Assembly: GCA_016707895.1 (NCBI GenBank)
Contig: JADJGV010000015.1
Coordinates: 228,835 to 292,834, forward strand
Origin: Myxococcales bacterium
Lineage (GTDB): Bacteria; Myxococcota_A; Polyangia; Haliangiales; Haliangiaceae
Direction: 5' to 3'
Length of the DNA: 64,000 nt
Part shown: piece after piece, positions 36,407 through 45,683 of the stretch
Numbering within the stretch: position 1 is the first letter of the stretch
Layout: every line of letters begins with the position of its first letter
Program-made: the position numbers and the translations under genes
The notes under the pieces: generated by a model
Databases searched by the model: none
What the model was told of the DNA's origin: nothing
What the model saw: the letters and a program-made list of their open reading frames with translations, nothing else

Positions 36407-37402
36407 CTACGCCGGGGTGCCGCCGGCGCCGGCGTCGTCGCCGCCCGCCGCGGGCGCGCGCCGCCGGTTCGCGATGATCGACGCCACCACGCCGGTCCCG
36501 ATGAACCCGGCGATGATCGCCAGCGACACCAGGTTGGGCACGTGCAGGTGGTCGTGGGCGATCATCTTGGCGCCGATGAACACCAGCAGGCCGGCCAGCG
36601 CGTACTTCAGGTAGTCGAACTGCGCCATCGCGCCGGCCAGCATGAAGTACAGCGAGCGCAGGCCGAGGATGGCCATGATGTTCGACGTGATGATCACGAA
36701 CGACTCCTGGCTCACCGCCAGCACCGCCGGGATCGAGTCGAGCGCGAAGACGATGTCGGTCAACTCGACCACCACCACGGTGACCGCGAGGATGGTCAGC
36801 GCGCGCCGGCCGTGGCTGTCGCGGACCATGAACTTGCCGCCGTGGTCGCCGTCCACCACCCGCACGAACCGGCGCAGCGTGCGCACGGCGAAGCTGTTCT
36901 CGGCGCCGTCCTCCTCGTCGTCCTCGCCCTTGAGCAGGCCGAGCCCTGAGTAGATGAGGTAGGCGCCGAAGAAGTAAAAGATCCAGGTGAACTGCTTGGT
37001 CAGCCAGACGCCGCCGCCCAGCATGGCCACGCGGAACACGACCGCGCCGATGATCCCCCAGAACAGCACGCGGTGCTGGTACTTGCCGGGGATCTTGAAC
37101 GAGCGAAAGATCAGCGAGATGACGAAGATGTTGTCGACCGACAGCGCCTCCTCGAGGAGGTAGGCCGACACGTACGTCACCGCGGCGTCGCCGCCGGACA
37201 TCTTGGGGTTGGCCCCCAGCCAGTGGTTGTCGTAGATGAGGTAGACCACGCCGGTGAAGGCCATGCCGAGCGAGACCCAGACGATGGTCTTCTTGAGCGC
37301 GGACTTGAAGCTGAGCTCGGTCGACTGCCGCGACCCGATACCCAGATCGATCGCCAGGCAGATGGCGACGAACACGAAGAAGCCGATCCAGAACCAATAC
37401 AT
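36407..37402 (-). CDS. TerC/Alx-family membrane protein
   Basis: A 331-residue integral membrane protein with about nine hydrophobic helices. YLLEEALSVDNIFVISLIF and VELTDIVFALDSIPAVLAV are the paired acidic TerC motifs, with Glu/Asp inside the membrane. Alx/TerC proteins export manganese or affect metal homeostasis during exoprotein folding. A cytoplasmic acidic loop (GEDDEEDGAEN) lies between the halves. The start ATG begins MYWFWIGFFVFVAI. It is 101 bp downstream of cutA on the same strand, and both concern metals. Confidence 0.9.
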   Translation of the reverse strand: MYWFWIGFFVFVAICLAIDLGIGSRQSTELSFKSALKKTIVWVSLGMAFTGVVYLIYDNHWLGANPKMSGGDAAVTYVSAYLLEEALSVDNIFVISLIFRSFKIPGKYQHRVLFWGIIGAVVFRVAMLGGGVWLTKQFTWIFYFFGAYLIYSGLGLLKGEDDEEDGAENSFAVRTLRRFVRVVDGDHGGKFMVRDSHGRRALTILAVTVVVVELTDIVFALDSIPAVLAVSQESFVIITSNIMAILGLRSLYFMLAGAMAQFDYLKYALAGLLVFIGAKMIAHDHLHVPNLVSLAIIAGFIGTGVVASIIANRRRAPAAGGDDAGAGGTPA

Positions 37403-37503
37403 GCGAGGTGGTTCGCGGCGACCGCGAGCCGGAAGGATGCCCGGGCCACGCCAGCGAGGCAAGGCGACCCAGCGAGTTTCCCCGCGCGCGATCGCGCCAA
37501 ACG

Positions 37504-37830
37504 CTACCGGACCGACTGGGCCACCCACGCCAGGTACGCGGCGTGGCCGCCGGCGACCGGCAGCACGATCGCCTCGGGCACCTGGTACGGGTGCAGCTCA
37601 CGCAGCCGCGCCACCAGCGCGTCGACCCGATCGCGCCGGGTCTTGATGATGGCGAGCTGCTCGCGGTCGTCGGCGACCGCGCCCTCCCAGCGGTAGATCG
37701 AGCGCACGCCGGGCACCAGGTTGACGCACGCCGCGACGCCGTCGTCGACCAGCGCGCGGGCGATCGCGACGGCGCGCTCGTCGTCGGGCAGGGTCGACAG
37801 CACCACCGCGATCGAATCGGGTTCGCTCAT
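37504..37830 (-). CDS. cutA: CutA1-type divalent cation tolerance protein
   Basis: A 108-residue protein of normal CutA length. ALVDDGVAACVNLVPGVRSI with YRWEGAV and the late ELHPYQVPEAIVLPV motif are diagnostic of the CutA trimer. The family is linked to copper/divalent metal tolerance, though its biochemical role remains unclear. TAACAG lies 6 nt before the ATG, a weak leaderless-type box. TerC lies downstream after 101 bp. Confidence 0.92.
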   Translation of the reverse strand: MSEPDSIAVVLSTLPDDERAVAIARALVDDGVAACVNLVPGVRSIYRWEGAVADDREQLAIIKTRRDRVDALVARLRELHPYQVPEAIVLPVAGGHAAYLAWVAQSVR

Positions 37831-37886
37831 GCGGCGCTGTTAACACGAAGCGTCACGGCCCGCTTCCCGCCGCTGCCGAACGTCAG

Positions 37887-37892
37887 TAATGT
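37887..37892 (+). promoter_or_regulatory. Putative -10 box of the aspartokinase gene
   Basis: TAATGT, preceded by G, lies exactly 6 nt before the ATG at 37899. TTCCCG 17 nt further upstream is a possible weak -35. A leaderless transcript is predicted. Confidence 0.5.
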
Positions 37893-37898
37893 GCGCGC

Positions 37899-39143
<1,245 letters not shown>

Positions 39144-39164
39144 CGGCCGGCGCGGCGGTCCGGA

Positions 39165-40085
39165 TCAAGGCGCGCACGCGGCCGGCGCGGCCTCCGGCGC
39201 GGGCTCGGGGCCGGTGTCGACGGTGCGACGCGCGCCGGCGCGGCCCTCGGCGTCGACGTCGACGACCTCCCAGCGGCCGGGGCCGGCGAGCAGCGCCACG
39301 CGGGTGCCGGTGGCGTCGGCCAGCGCGCCGACCAGGGCGACGCCCCGGGTCTCGCTCAACGGCCGCGGCGCGGTGCCGGCCGCGATCATCACGCGGGCGC
39401 AGGTCGCCTCGGCAGCGTCGGCGGCCTCCGGAACGGTCTCGACCACGCTGACCGCACCCAGCGTCGGCGTGCCCGCGATCGTATCGAGGGTCCAGCGCCG
39501 GGTGCAGCCGTCGCACGGCGGCGGCAGTCGCGCGTCCCACGCCGCCGGCAGGTCCGCGGCGTCGGCAGCTGGCTCGGCGGGCCGCGCGGGCGGCGGCTCG
39601 GCGGGCGGCGGCGCGTCGACGGCCATCGGCTCGCCCTCGCTGGTCTGCCGGGTCGGCGTCAGCACCCGGCACGCGGTGGGATCGGTGCCAACCAGCGACG
39701 CCCACGCGGTCGCCGCGGCGGCGGCGCCGTCGCAGCCGTCGAGCCGCGCGGTCAGCACGACGCCGTCGTCGAGCGGGTCGGCGCGGTAGCCGGCGATCCG
39801 CGCCTGACACGCCGGCTGATCGGCGCGCAGCAGCCACAGCGACGCGGGCAGGGGGCCCAGGCCGAGCCGGGCGATGACGTAGCCGGGCACGTCGCCCGGC
39901 GCTGGCGTGTCGGGGGTCGCGGCGCTGCGCCACGCCAGGTCGACCCGGTAGCCGTCGTCGTCGAGCGTCGCCGGCGCCACCGCCAGCGCCGGCGGGCACG
40001 CGGTCGGCGGCTGCACCGGCACCGCCGGGCCGCCGCACGCCGCGATCACCGCCGCGATCACCGCGCGCGCCGCGCGCCCGGTCAC
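39165..40085 (-). CDS. Predicted lipoprotein, function unknown
   Basis: A 306-residue protein whose N-terminus (RAARAVIAAVIAAC) is a short lipoprotein signal. Residues 25-165 and 200-306 look like two compact beta-rich domains. They are separated by a Pro/Glu/Ala linker containing several cysteines downstream (LPPPCDGCTRRW). No family is recognised. It starts at a GTG overlapping the stop of the previous gene, so it is the third member of a coupled operon of unknowns. It converges with aspartokinase over a 21-bp gap. Confidence 0.6.
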   Translation of the reverse strand: MTGRAARAVIAAVIAACGGPAVPVQPPTACPPALAVAPATLDDDGYRVDLAWRSAATPDTPAPGDVPGYVIARLGLGPLPASLWLLRADQPACQARIAGYRADPLDDGVVLTARLDGCDGAAAAATAWASLVGTDPTACRVLTPTRQTSEGEPMAVDAPPPAEPPPARPAEPAADAADLPAAWDARLPPPCDGCTRRWTLDTIAGTPTLGAVSVVETVPEAADAAEATCARVMIAAGTAPRPLSETRGVALVGALADATGTRVALLAGPGRWEVVDVDAEGRAGARRTVDTGPEPAPEAAPAACAP

Positions 40086-40756
40086 GACGGCGGCCGCAGC
40101 ACCATCGCCGGCGCCCCCGGATCCGGCTCGAGGTCTGGCAACAGCTCGGCCAGCTCGCGCGCGACCATGCGCGCGCGGTGCCGGACGAAGTCGACCGGGT
40201 ACGCGTCGGCGAAGAACACCACCAGCGCCGCGCGGTGCCAGAACGACAGCGCGAACACGTCGCCGTCGACCAGCTCGCCGTGGCTCGAGCCGCGCCGCGC
40301 GGCCGCGGCCTCGAGCCGCCGCACCAGCAGCGGCAGCCGCGCGTGCTCGTGCGCGTCGGGCTCGCTCGACGCCGCCACCAGCTTGTCGCGCACGCTGACC
40401 AGCGCGGTGCGCGCGCCGTGGAGCTCGGCCAGCGCGCCCAGGTAGGCGCGCACGCGATCGCGGATGCGCACCGGGCCCGCCGACGCCACCGACACCGCGA
40501 CCCACGGCGCCTGGCTGGCCCGGACCAGGTCGCGCAGATCGCGGACCGCTTCCTCGAGCGCGCGGTCGACCTCGTCCGAGGCGCGGCCGATCGCGCCGAG
40601 CTCGACCTCGAGCCGGGCGCCGCTGCCCAGCGGCAGCGTGCGCACGCCGCCCACGCCGAGCGGCGGCGGCCCCCCGCCGGCGGGGACGATCGACACCCGG
40701 CGCGCGCCCAGCGCCGCCAGCAGCTCCTCGAGCCGGGCCCGGACCAGCTCGATCAC
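40082..40756 (-). CDS. Cytoplasmic protein of unknown function (Roadblock-like C-terminus?)
   Basis: A 224-residue soluble protein. The N-terminal helix ELVRARLEELLAALGARRV leads into a strand-rich stretch (LPLGSGARLEVELG) and helices up to residue 130. The last part, GDVFALSFWHRAALVVFF then VRHRARMVARELAELLPDL, loosely recalls the end of Roadblock/LC7 or GAF-like folds. This is weak. The gene is coupled at both ends by GTGA overlaps. Confidence 0.6.
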   Translation of the reverse strand: MIELVRARLEELLAALGARRVSIVPAGGGPPPLGVGGVRTLPLGSGARLEVELGAIGRASDEVDRALEEAVRDLRDLVRASQAPWVAVSVASAGPVRIRDRVRAYLGALAELHGARTALVSVRDKLVAASSEPDAHEHARLPLLVRRLEAAAARRGSSHGELVDGDVFALSFWHRAALVVFFADAYPVDFVRHRARMVARELAELLPDLEPDPGAPAMVLRPPS

Positions 40757-41436
40757 GCGGCCTCGCGCGGGAGCCACACGCTGGTGGTCATCGTCGCCGG
40801 CTCGGGGAACAGCAGGTAGTTCACGACGCCCGGCGCGCCGGCGTAGCGCGCCGACCACGCGCTGCCGTCGAAGCCCGGCGGCGGCGCCATCAGCTCGCCC
40901 ATGTCGAGGTGGCGGCGGCCGTAGGCCGGCAGCGTCGCCACGACCTTCTGGAACCGGGCCAGCAGGCTCGGCGAGTACACCCCCGACAGCGACCGCTCGC
41001 GCACCAGCGCCCCGTCGGCGTCGACGTCGACGTCGACCGCGATCTCCTGGACGCCGGCCAGCGGCGCCTGGGCCGCCAGCGCCACCCGCAGGTAGCGCTC
41101 GCTGATCGTCGCGGCGGGGGCCCACTCGTCGGGCAGCGCCAGCTCGCCGTCGCGGATCTGCACCGCGCACGGCGGCCGGCCCAGGCACAGCACATAGACG
41201 AAGGCCGCCCCGCCGTCGATCGGCGGGCGCACGAAGGTGGCGGTGCGCAGCACGTCGGCCAGCTCGTCGGCCAGCGCCGCGGCGTCGGCCAGGAGCGGCG
41301 CTGGGTCGCCGGGCCCCGGCGCGCGCCAGCGGCGCTCGGGGTACAGCGCGGCGAGCGTCTCGTCGATCGCGGCGAACATGTCGCCCTTGCGATCGTCGCA
41401 GCCGGACTTGCCCTGGCAGTTGGTGCAGCCGCTCAC
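40753..41436 (-). CDS. Cys-rich-N-terminus protein of unknown function
   Basis: A 227-residue protein starting at GTG. The first residues SGCTNCQGKSGCDDRKG contain three or more cysteines in a CxxCx5C spacing that could bind zinc or an Fe-S cluster. The rest is a soluble alpha/beta domain (FVYVLCLGRPPCAVQIRDG; ISERYLRVALAAQAP) of unknown family. TAAGGT lies exactly 6 nt upstream, so the operon mRNA is probably leaderless. It leads the three-gene operon 41436-39165. Confidence 0.65.
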   Translation of the reverse strand: MSGCTNCQGKSGCDDRKGDMFAAIDETLAALYPERRWRAPGPGDPAPLLADAAALADELADVLRTATFVRPPIDGGAAFVYVLCLGRPPCAVQIRDGELALPDEWAPAATISERYLRVALAAQAPLAGVQEIAVDVDVDADGALVRERSLSGVYSPSLLARFQKVVATLPAYGRRHLDMGELMAPPPGFDGSAWSARYAGAPGVVNYLLFPEPATMTTSVWLPREAA

Positions 41437-41442
41437 CGACGT

Positions 41443-41448
41443 ACCTTA
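41443..41448 (-). promoter_or_regulatory. Putative -10 box of the three-gene unknown operon
   Basis: TAAGGT on the minus strand lies 6 nt before the GTG at 41436, matching the leaderless spacing seen elsewhere in the window. Confidence 0.45.
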
Positions 41449-41471
41449 CCCCGGCGCGCCCCGCGCCGCGA

Positions 41472-41500
41472 TTGAAGGCGATCGGCGATCGCGGTACTGT
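41472..41500 (+). promoter_or_regulatory. Promoter of the J-like/TPR protein gene
   Basis: TTGAAG (41472-41477), a 17-nt spacer and TACTGT (41495-41500). The GTG start at 41507 follows after 6 nt, so the mRNA should be leaderless. Both elements and the spacing agree with sigma-70 rules. Confidence 0.6.
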
Positions 41501-41506
41501 CGGGGC

Positions 41507-42412
41507 GTGGGTACAGGGTCGCTCGCCGAGAGCGAGACCGTTCGAGATCTCGAGGCCACGATGGCGAGGTTCAAGGGGCCGCCGCTGCCCGCGTTCGGGC
41601 TGGCGATCGGCTACGACACCGCCGGGCTGCGGGCGGCGTTCATGGCGTTGTGCAAGCGCTATCACCCGGCCAAGTACGCCCGCTTCTCGCCGCCGACCGT
41701 GCGGCTGGCCAACGAGGTGTTCCTGCTGATCCGCCGGGCCCACGACGACCTGGCACGGACCCTGGGCGCCGCCTCGCCGCGACCGGGCACCCCGAGCAAC
41801 GGCGTGCCGATCACCGCCGCGCCGCGTCGCGCCGCGACGCCGCCCACCGGCGTGCCGGTCGCTCCTCGCCCGGTCACGGTGACCGCGCAGACCAACGCGG
41901 CCGCGCCGGGCGCGAGCGCCCCGCGCCCCGTCGCCCAGCCGCCGCGGCCCAGCCCGGCGCCGCTGCGACCGACCGCGACCGTGCCGGCGCCCGCCGCGCC
42001 GCCGCCGGCCCGCGGGACCGCCGCGGCCCCGCCGCGGCCTGGCGCTCCGATCGCGCCCGCGTCGTCGGCCGCGACCACGCGCACCTCGGTGGCGCCGCCG
42101 CCGGCCGCCGATCGGGGCCCGTCGCTCAACCCCAAGCTCGGGCCACCGCCGGCGACCGACCCGCGCTTCGAGCGCGCCCTCGAGCACCTGCGCGAGCGCC
42201 GCTGGGCCGAGGCCCGGCCGCTCTTGAGCGAGCTGTCCGCCGGGTCGCCGACGGACGTGCGCTACCGCGCCTACCTCCATTACCTGCGCGGCTGGGAGGC
42301 GTTCGAGCTGGGCAAGGACGGCGAGGCCCGCGCCGAGTGGCGGCGCGCGCTGGCGTGCGACCCCGGCCTGGGCATGGCGCAGTGGGCGCTGCAGAAGACC
42401 GGCCTGGGCTGA
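41507..42412 (+). CDS. J-domain-like protein with Pro/Ala linker and TPR-like C-terminus
   Basis: A 301-residue protein starting at a leaderless GTG. Residues 40-85 (IGYDTAGLRAAFMALCKRYH then PAKYARF and NEVFLLIRRAHDDL) follow the J-domain helix pattern. The HPD tripeptide reads HPA, so stimulation of an Hsp70 ATPase by the standard contact is unlikely. Residues 90-215 are Pro/Ala-rich disorder. Residues 225-301 are TPR-like (RFERALEHLRERRWAEARPL; GWEAFELGKDGEARAEWRRA). An Hsp70 gene follows 60 bp downstream, supporting a chaperone-linked role. Confidence 0.72.
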   Translation: MGTGSLAESETVRDLEATMARFKGPPLPAFGLAIGYDTAGLRAAFMALCKRYHPAKYARFSPPTVRLANEVFLLIRRAHDDLARTLGAASPRPGTPSNGVPITAAPRRAATPPTGVPVAPRPVTVTAQTNAAAPGASAPRPVAQPPRPSPAPLRPTATVPAPAAPPPARGTAAAPPRPGAPIAPASSAATTRTSVAPPPAADRGPSLNPKLGPPPATDPRFERALEHLRERRWAEARPLLSELSAGSPTDVRYRAYLHYLRGWEAFELGKDGEARAEWRRALACDPGLGMAQWALQKTGLG

Positions 42413-42472
42413 GCGACCAGCCTCCAACACCGATTGGCGCCGTCGCCGGGTTCGTGATGCAATGAGGACCGC

Positions 42473-44020
42473 ATGGGGCGCATGATCGGGATCGACCTGG
42501 GCACGACCAACTCGTGCGTCGCCGTGCTCGAGGGCGGCGAGCCCCAGGTCATCCACAACCAGGAGGGCGGGCGGACGACGCCGTCGATGGTGTCGTGGAA
42601 CGCCGACGGCGACGTCGTCGTCGGCGCCGCGTCGAAGCGGCAGATGGTCACCAATCCGTCGCGGACCGTCTTCGGCGTCAAGCGGCTGATCGGCCGCAAG
42701 GTCGCCGACCCCGAGATCCAGCGGCTGACCCGCACGCTGCCGTACGCGATCACCGCGGCCAAGAACGGTGACGCGTGGGTGTCGATCGACGGCCGCGCCC
42801 ACTCGGCGCAGGAGATCTCGGCCCACGTCGTCGCCAAGATGAGGCGGGTCGCCGAGGACTACCTGGGCGAGCAGGTCACCGAGGCGGTGATCACCGTGCC
42901 GGCGTACTTCGACGACGTCCAGCGCCAGGCCACCAAGGACGCCGGCGCGATCGCCGGCCTGCAGGTGCGGGCGATCCTCAACGAGCCGACGGCGGCGGCG
43001 CTGGCCTACGGCGTCCAGCACCAGCACGATCAGCGGGTCGCGGTGTTCGATCTCGGCGGCGGCACCTTCGACATCTCGATCCTGACCATCGAGAACGGCG
43101 TCTTCGAGGTGCTCGCGACCTCGGGCGACACCGCGCTGGGCGGCGACGACTTCGACCGCGCGATCATCGAGCTCCTCGCCGACGGGTTCCAGGCCGAGAG
43201 CGGCGTCGATCCGCGCGGCGACGCGGTGTCGCTGCAGCGGCTCAAGGAGGCCGCCGAGCAGGCCAAGATCGAGCTGTCGTCGACGATGACCACCGACGTC
43301 AACCTGCCGTTCCTGGCGATCGGCAAGGCCGGGCCGGTGCACCTGACCAGGTCCTTGTCGCGCGGCGAGGTCGAGCGGGCCTGCCGCGATCTCCTGGCCC
43401 GGCTGGCCGCGCCGTGCGCCAAGGCGCTGGAGCTGGCGCGCTGCACCGCCGCCGACATCGATCAGGTGCTGCTGGTAGGCGGCATGTCGCGCATGCCGGC
43501 GGTGCAGGAGGCGGTGCTGGAGATCTTCGGCAAGCCCGCGCACAAGGGCGTCAACCCCGACGAGAGCGTCGCGGTCGGCGCGGCGATCCACTCGGCGGTG
43601 ATCGGCGGCGAGCTGCAGGAGGTGGTGCTGCTCGACGTCACGCCGCACGATCTCGGCGTGAAGGTGGCCGGCGACAAGATGTCGGTGATCATCCCGGCCA
43701 ACACCAGCATCCCGACCCGCGAGAAGAAGGTGTTCGCGACCACCGAGGACAACCAGAGCTTCGTCGCGGTCGAGGTGTACCAGGGGCCGCACGCCCAGGC
43801 GTCGCGCAACCGCCGGCTGGGCCGCTTCGTGCTCGGCGATCTGCGGGTGGCCCCGCGCGGCGCGACCCGGGTCGAGGTCAGCTTCACGATGGACGCCGAC
43901 GGCATCATCCACGTCGAGGCCGTCGAGGTCGCGACCGGCAAGCTCACGTCGGTGACCATCGAGGCCGCCAGCGGCCTGTCGAACGACGAGATCAAGCGGC
44001 TCGCCGCCGGCATGCGCTAG
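42473..44020 (+). CDS. Hsp70 (DnaK-type) chaperone lacking the helical lid
   Basis: A 515-residue Hsp70. The ATPase domain is intact: GIDLGTTNSCVAVLEGG, VFDLGGGTFDISIL, LVGGMSRMPAVQE and TVPAYFDDVQRQATKDAG. The substrate-binding beta domain follows to about residue 500 (LLDVTPHDLGVKV; IPTREKKVF). The protein ends at SNDEIKRLAAGMR, just where the alpha-helical lid would begin, so about 100 residues of canonical DnaK are absent. The TAG stop is clean and not explained by an obvious frameshift. SD-like GAGG lies upstream. With the J-like protein it may form a specialised chaperone pair. Confidence 0.9.
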   Translation: MGRMIGIDLGTTNSCVAVLEGGEPQVIHNQEGGRTTPSMVSWNADGDVVVGAASKRQMVTNPSRTVFGVKRLIGRKVADPEIQRLTRTLPYAITAAKNGDAWVSIDGRAHSAQEISAHVVAKMRRVAEDYLGEQVTEAVITVPAYFDDVQRQATKDAGAIAGLQVRAILNEPTAAALAYGVQHQHDQRVAVFDLGGGTFDISILTIENGVFEVLATSGDTALGGDDFDRAIIELLADGFQAESGVDPRGDAVSLQRLKEAAEQAKIELSSTMTTDVNLPFLAIGKAGPVHLTRSLSRGEVERACRDLLARLAAPCAKALELARCTAADIDQVLLVGGMSRMPAVQEAVLEIFGKPAHKGVNPDESVAVGAAIHSAVIGGELQEVVLLDVTPHDLGVKVAGDKMSVIIPANTSIPTREKKVFATTEDNQSFVAVEVYQGPHAQASRNRRLGRFVLGDLRVAPRGATRVEVSFTMDADGIIHVEAVEVATGKLTSVTIEAASGLSNDEIKRLAAGMR

Positions 44021-44082
44021 CGCCCGGCGGTTTTCCGGCCGGCGGGTTCGCGCCGCCGCCGCGGCTCTGGCACCGTCGAGGC

Positions 44083-45312
44083 ATGTTCCAGCTCGACGAG
44101 TCCAGCCGCATGGTCGAGAAGATGGTCCGCGGGTGGTGCGAGGCCAAGCTGGCGCCGCGGCTGCCGGCGCTCGAGGCCGGCACCGAGATGCCGTGGGCGC
44201 TGATGCGCGAGCTCGCGACGACGTTCGGCGTCGGGGCGCTGGCCGAGGCCGCGGCCAAGAAGCGGATCGCCAAGCTGCGGGCCGGCGAGGGCGGCGATCG
44301 CGAGGGCGGCACGTTCGGCGGCGATCCGATGATGATGGCGGTGTTCGTCAAGGAGCTGTCGCGGGTCTCGCCGGGCTTCGCGATGGGCTGGGGCGTCTCG
44401 GTCGGGCTGGCCGGCGGCGCGATCGTCGGCAAGGGCACCCCCGAGCAGATCGAGCGCTGGGGCGTGCCGCTGGTCACCACCAAGCAGATCGGCTCGTGGT
44501 GCCTGACCGAGCCGGGCGCCGGCTCGGACGCGTTCGGCTCGATGACCACCACCGCGACCCCGACCGACGCCGGCTACCGGCTGCGCGGCACCAAGACCTT
44601 CATCACCAACGGCCCCGGCGCCGACGTCTTCGTCGTGTACGCGCGGATCGATCGCGGCGAGCCGCGCGAGCAGCAGGGCCTGGCGACCTTCATCCTCGAT
44701 CGCGGCATGGCCGGGCTGACCACCGGGACGCCGTTCAAGAAGATGGGCATGCGCGACTCGCCGACCTGCGAGGTGTTCCTGGACGACGTCGAGGTCGGCC
44801 CGGAGCGGCTGCTGGGCGGCGCCGAGCGCGGCCGGGCCGGGCGATCCGACACCAAGGACAGCCTCGGCACCGAGCGCTCGGGCATCCCGGCGATGGCGTG
44901 GGGCATCCTCGAGCGCTGCTACGACCAGTCGGTGGCCTACGTCCGGGAGCGGCGGCAGTTCGGCAAGCCGATCGGCGCGTTCCAGGCGGTGCAGCTCAAG
45001 ATCGCCGACCTGTACCTCAAGCTCAAGACGGTCGAGAACTGCGTCTACCGGCTGGCCTGGATGCAGAAGGCCAAGGTCAGCGACCCGGCGTACGTCAACG
45101 CCACGAAGGCGTTGTGCAGCCAACTCGCGGTCGACGGCGCGCTGACCGCGATCCAGCTCCACGGCGGCTACGGCTACATGGAGGAGTACCACCTCGAGAA
45201 GCTGGCCCGCGATTCGAAGCTGCTCGAGCTCGGCGCTGGCACCACGGACATCAACCTGATGTCGGCGGCCCGGACGTTGATCGGCCAGGAAGCGCTGACG
45301 CGCGAGGGGTGA
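44083..45312 (+). CDS. Acyl-CoA dehydrogenase
   Basis: A 409-residue flavoprotein. SWCLTEPGAGSDAFGSM, FITNGPGADVFVVYA and MGMRDSPTCEVFLDDV are the FAD/substrate motifs. RRQFGKPIGAFQAVQLKIAD and IQLHGGYGYMEEYHLEKLAR are the C-terminal signatures. The position that holds Glu in MCAD-type enzymes (YEGT) reads GAGT. The Glu in GTERSGIPAMAWG lies where isovaleryl- or long-chain-type enzymes keep the base instead, so activity is still plausible. It would introduce the alpha-beta double bond in fatty or branched acyl-CoA. An imperfect copy of its 3' tail lies downstream. Confidence 0.9.
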   Translation: MFQLDESSRMVEKMVRGWCEAKLAPRLPALEAGTEMPWALMRELATTFGVGALAEAAAKKRIAKLRAGEGGDREGGTFGGDPMMMAVFVKELSRVSPGFAMGWGVSVGLAGGAIVGKGTPEQIERWGVPLVTTKQIGSWCLTEPGAGSDAFGSMTTTATPTDAGYRLRGTKTFITNGPGADVFVVYARIDRGEPREQQGLATFILDRGMAGLTTGTPFKKMGMRDSPTCEVFLDDVEVGPERLLGGAERGRAGRSDTKDSLGTERSGIPAMAWGILERCYDQSVAYVRERRQFGKPIGAFQAVQLKIADLYLKLKTVENCVYRLAWMQKAKVSDPAYVNATKALCSQLAVDGALTAIQLHGGYGYMEEYHLEKLARDSKLLELGAGTTDINLMSAARTLIGQEALTREG

Positions 45313-45414
45313 TCGGCCCTGGACGGATCTTCCACGTGGAAGTGCGCGAGCGGTGATGCGCGAGCGGTGATGCGCGAGCGGTGAGCGGACCCGGCCGCAT
45401 CTCCCACGTGGAAG
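45300..45414. repeat. Duplicated gene tail with 14-bp tandem repeats and CCACGTGG palindromes
   Basis: A 43-bp unit beginning in the last codons of the acyl-CoA dehydrogenase gene (45300-45342) recurs at 45372-45414 with 36 of 43 bases identical by my alignment. Between and overlapping them are three copies of GCGCGAGCGGTGA(T/G), period 14, at 45344-45385. Each 43-bp unit ends in a palindrome around CCACGTGG: CTTCCACGTGGAAG at 45329-45342 is perfect, 45401-45414 has one mismatch pair. Confidence 0.75.
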
Positions 45415-45683
45415 CATGGCTCCAGGAACGAGTCATAAATCCAGGCACTTGGTGCCGGGAGCGACTTCAATTTCGTGACGAATCACGTCGCAGAATCGAT
45501 CTTATGTCAACTTTGCACTGACCGCAGTATGGACACTTGGCCGGTTGGTCGCGCTGCCGGCAAGATCGGTCGCCACCCGCTTGGCCGGCCGCGGCAATCC
45601 GCCAACTGCCTGACGATGCACGGTTCGGATCCACGCGGCACGGCGTTGGAGGTTCGGCATCGCGGTTGCTGTAGCGACTCCCC
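45415..45683. other. Lower-GC intergenic stretch with two small hairpins, no convincing gene
   Basis: Bases about 45420-45545 are visibly richer in A/T than the rest of the window. Two short stem-loops are present: GGCAC/GTGCC (45444-45456) and CGTGA/TCACG with loop CGAA (45474-45487). On the minus strand a frame ending near 45467 contains CPYCGQCKVDI, a zinc-ribbon-like scrap. This could be gene debris or a small RNA. The short plus-strand frame at 45475-45687 has no family features. TAGCGA 6 nt before 45684 may be a weak promoter box. Confidence 0.4.

Noticed and set aside
37403..37503. yybP-ykoY manganese riboswitch ahead of the terC gene
   Set aside because: The position would suit one, but I do not see the conserved GGGGAGUA and paired CAUG-type elements. 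A covariance-model search would settle it.
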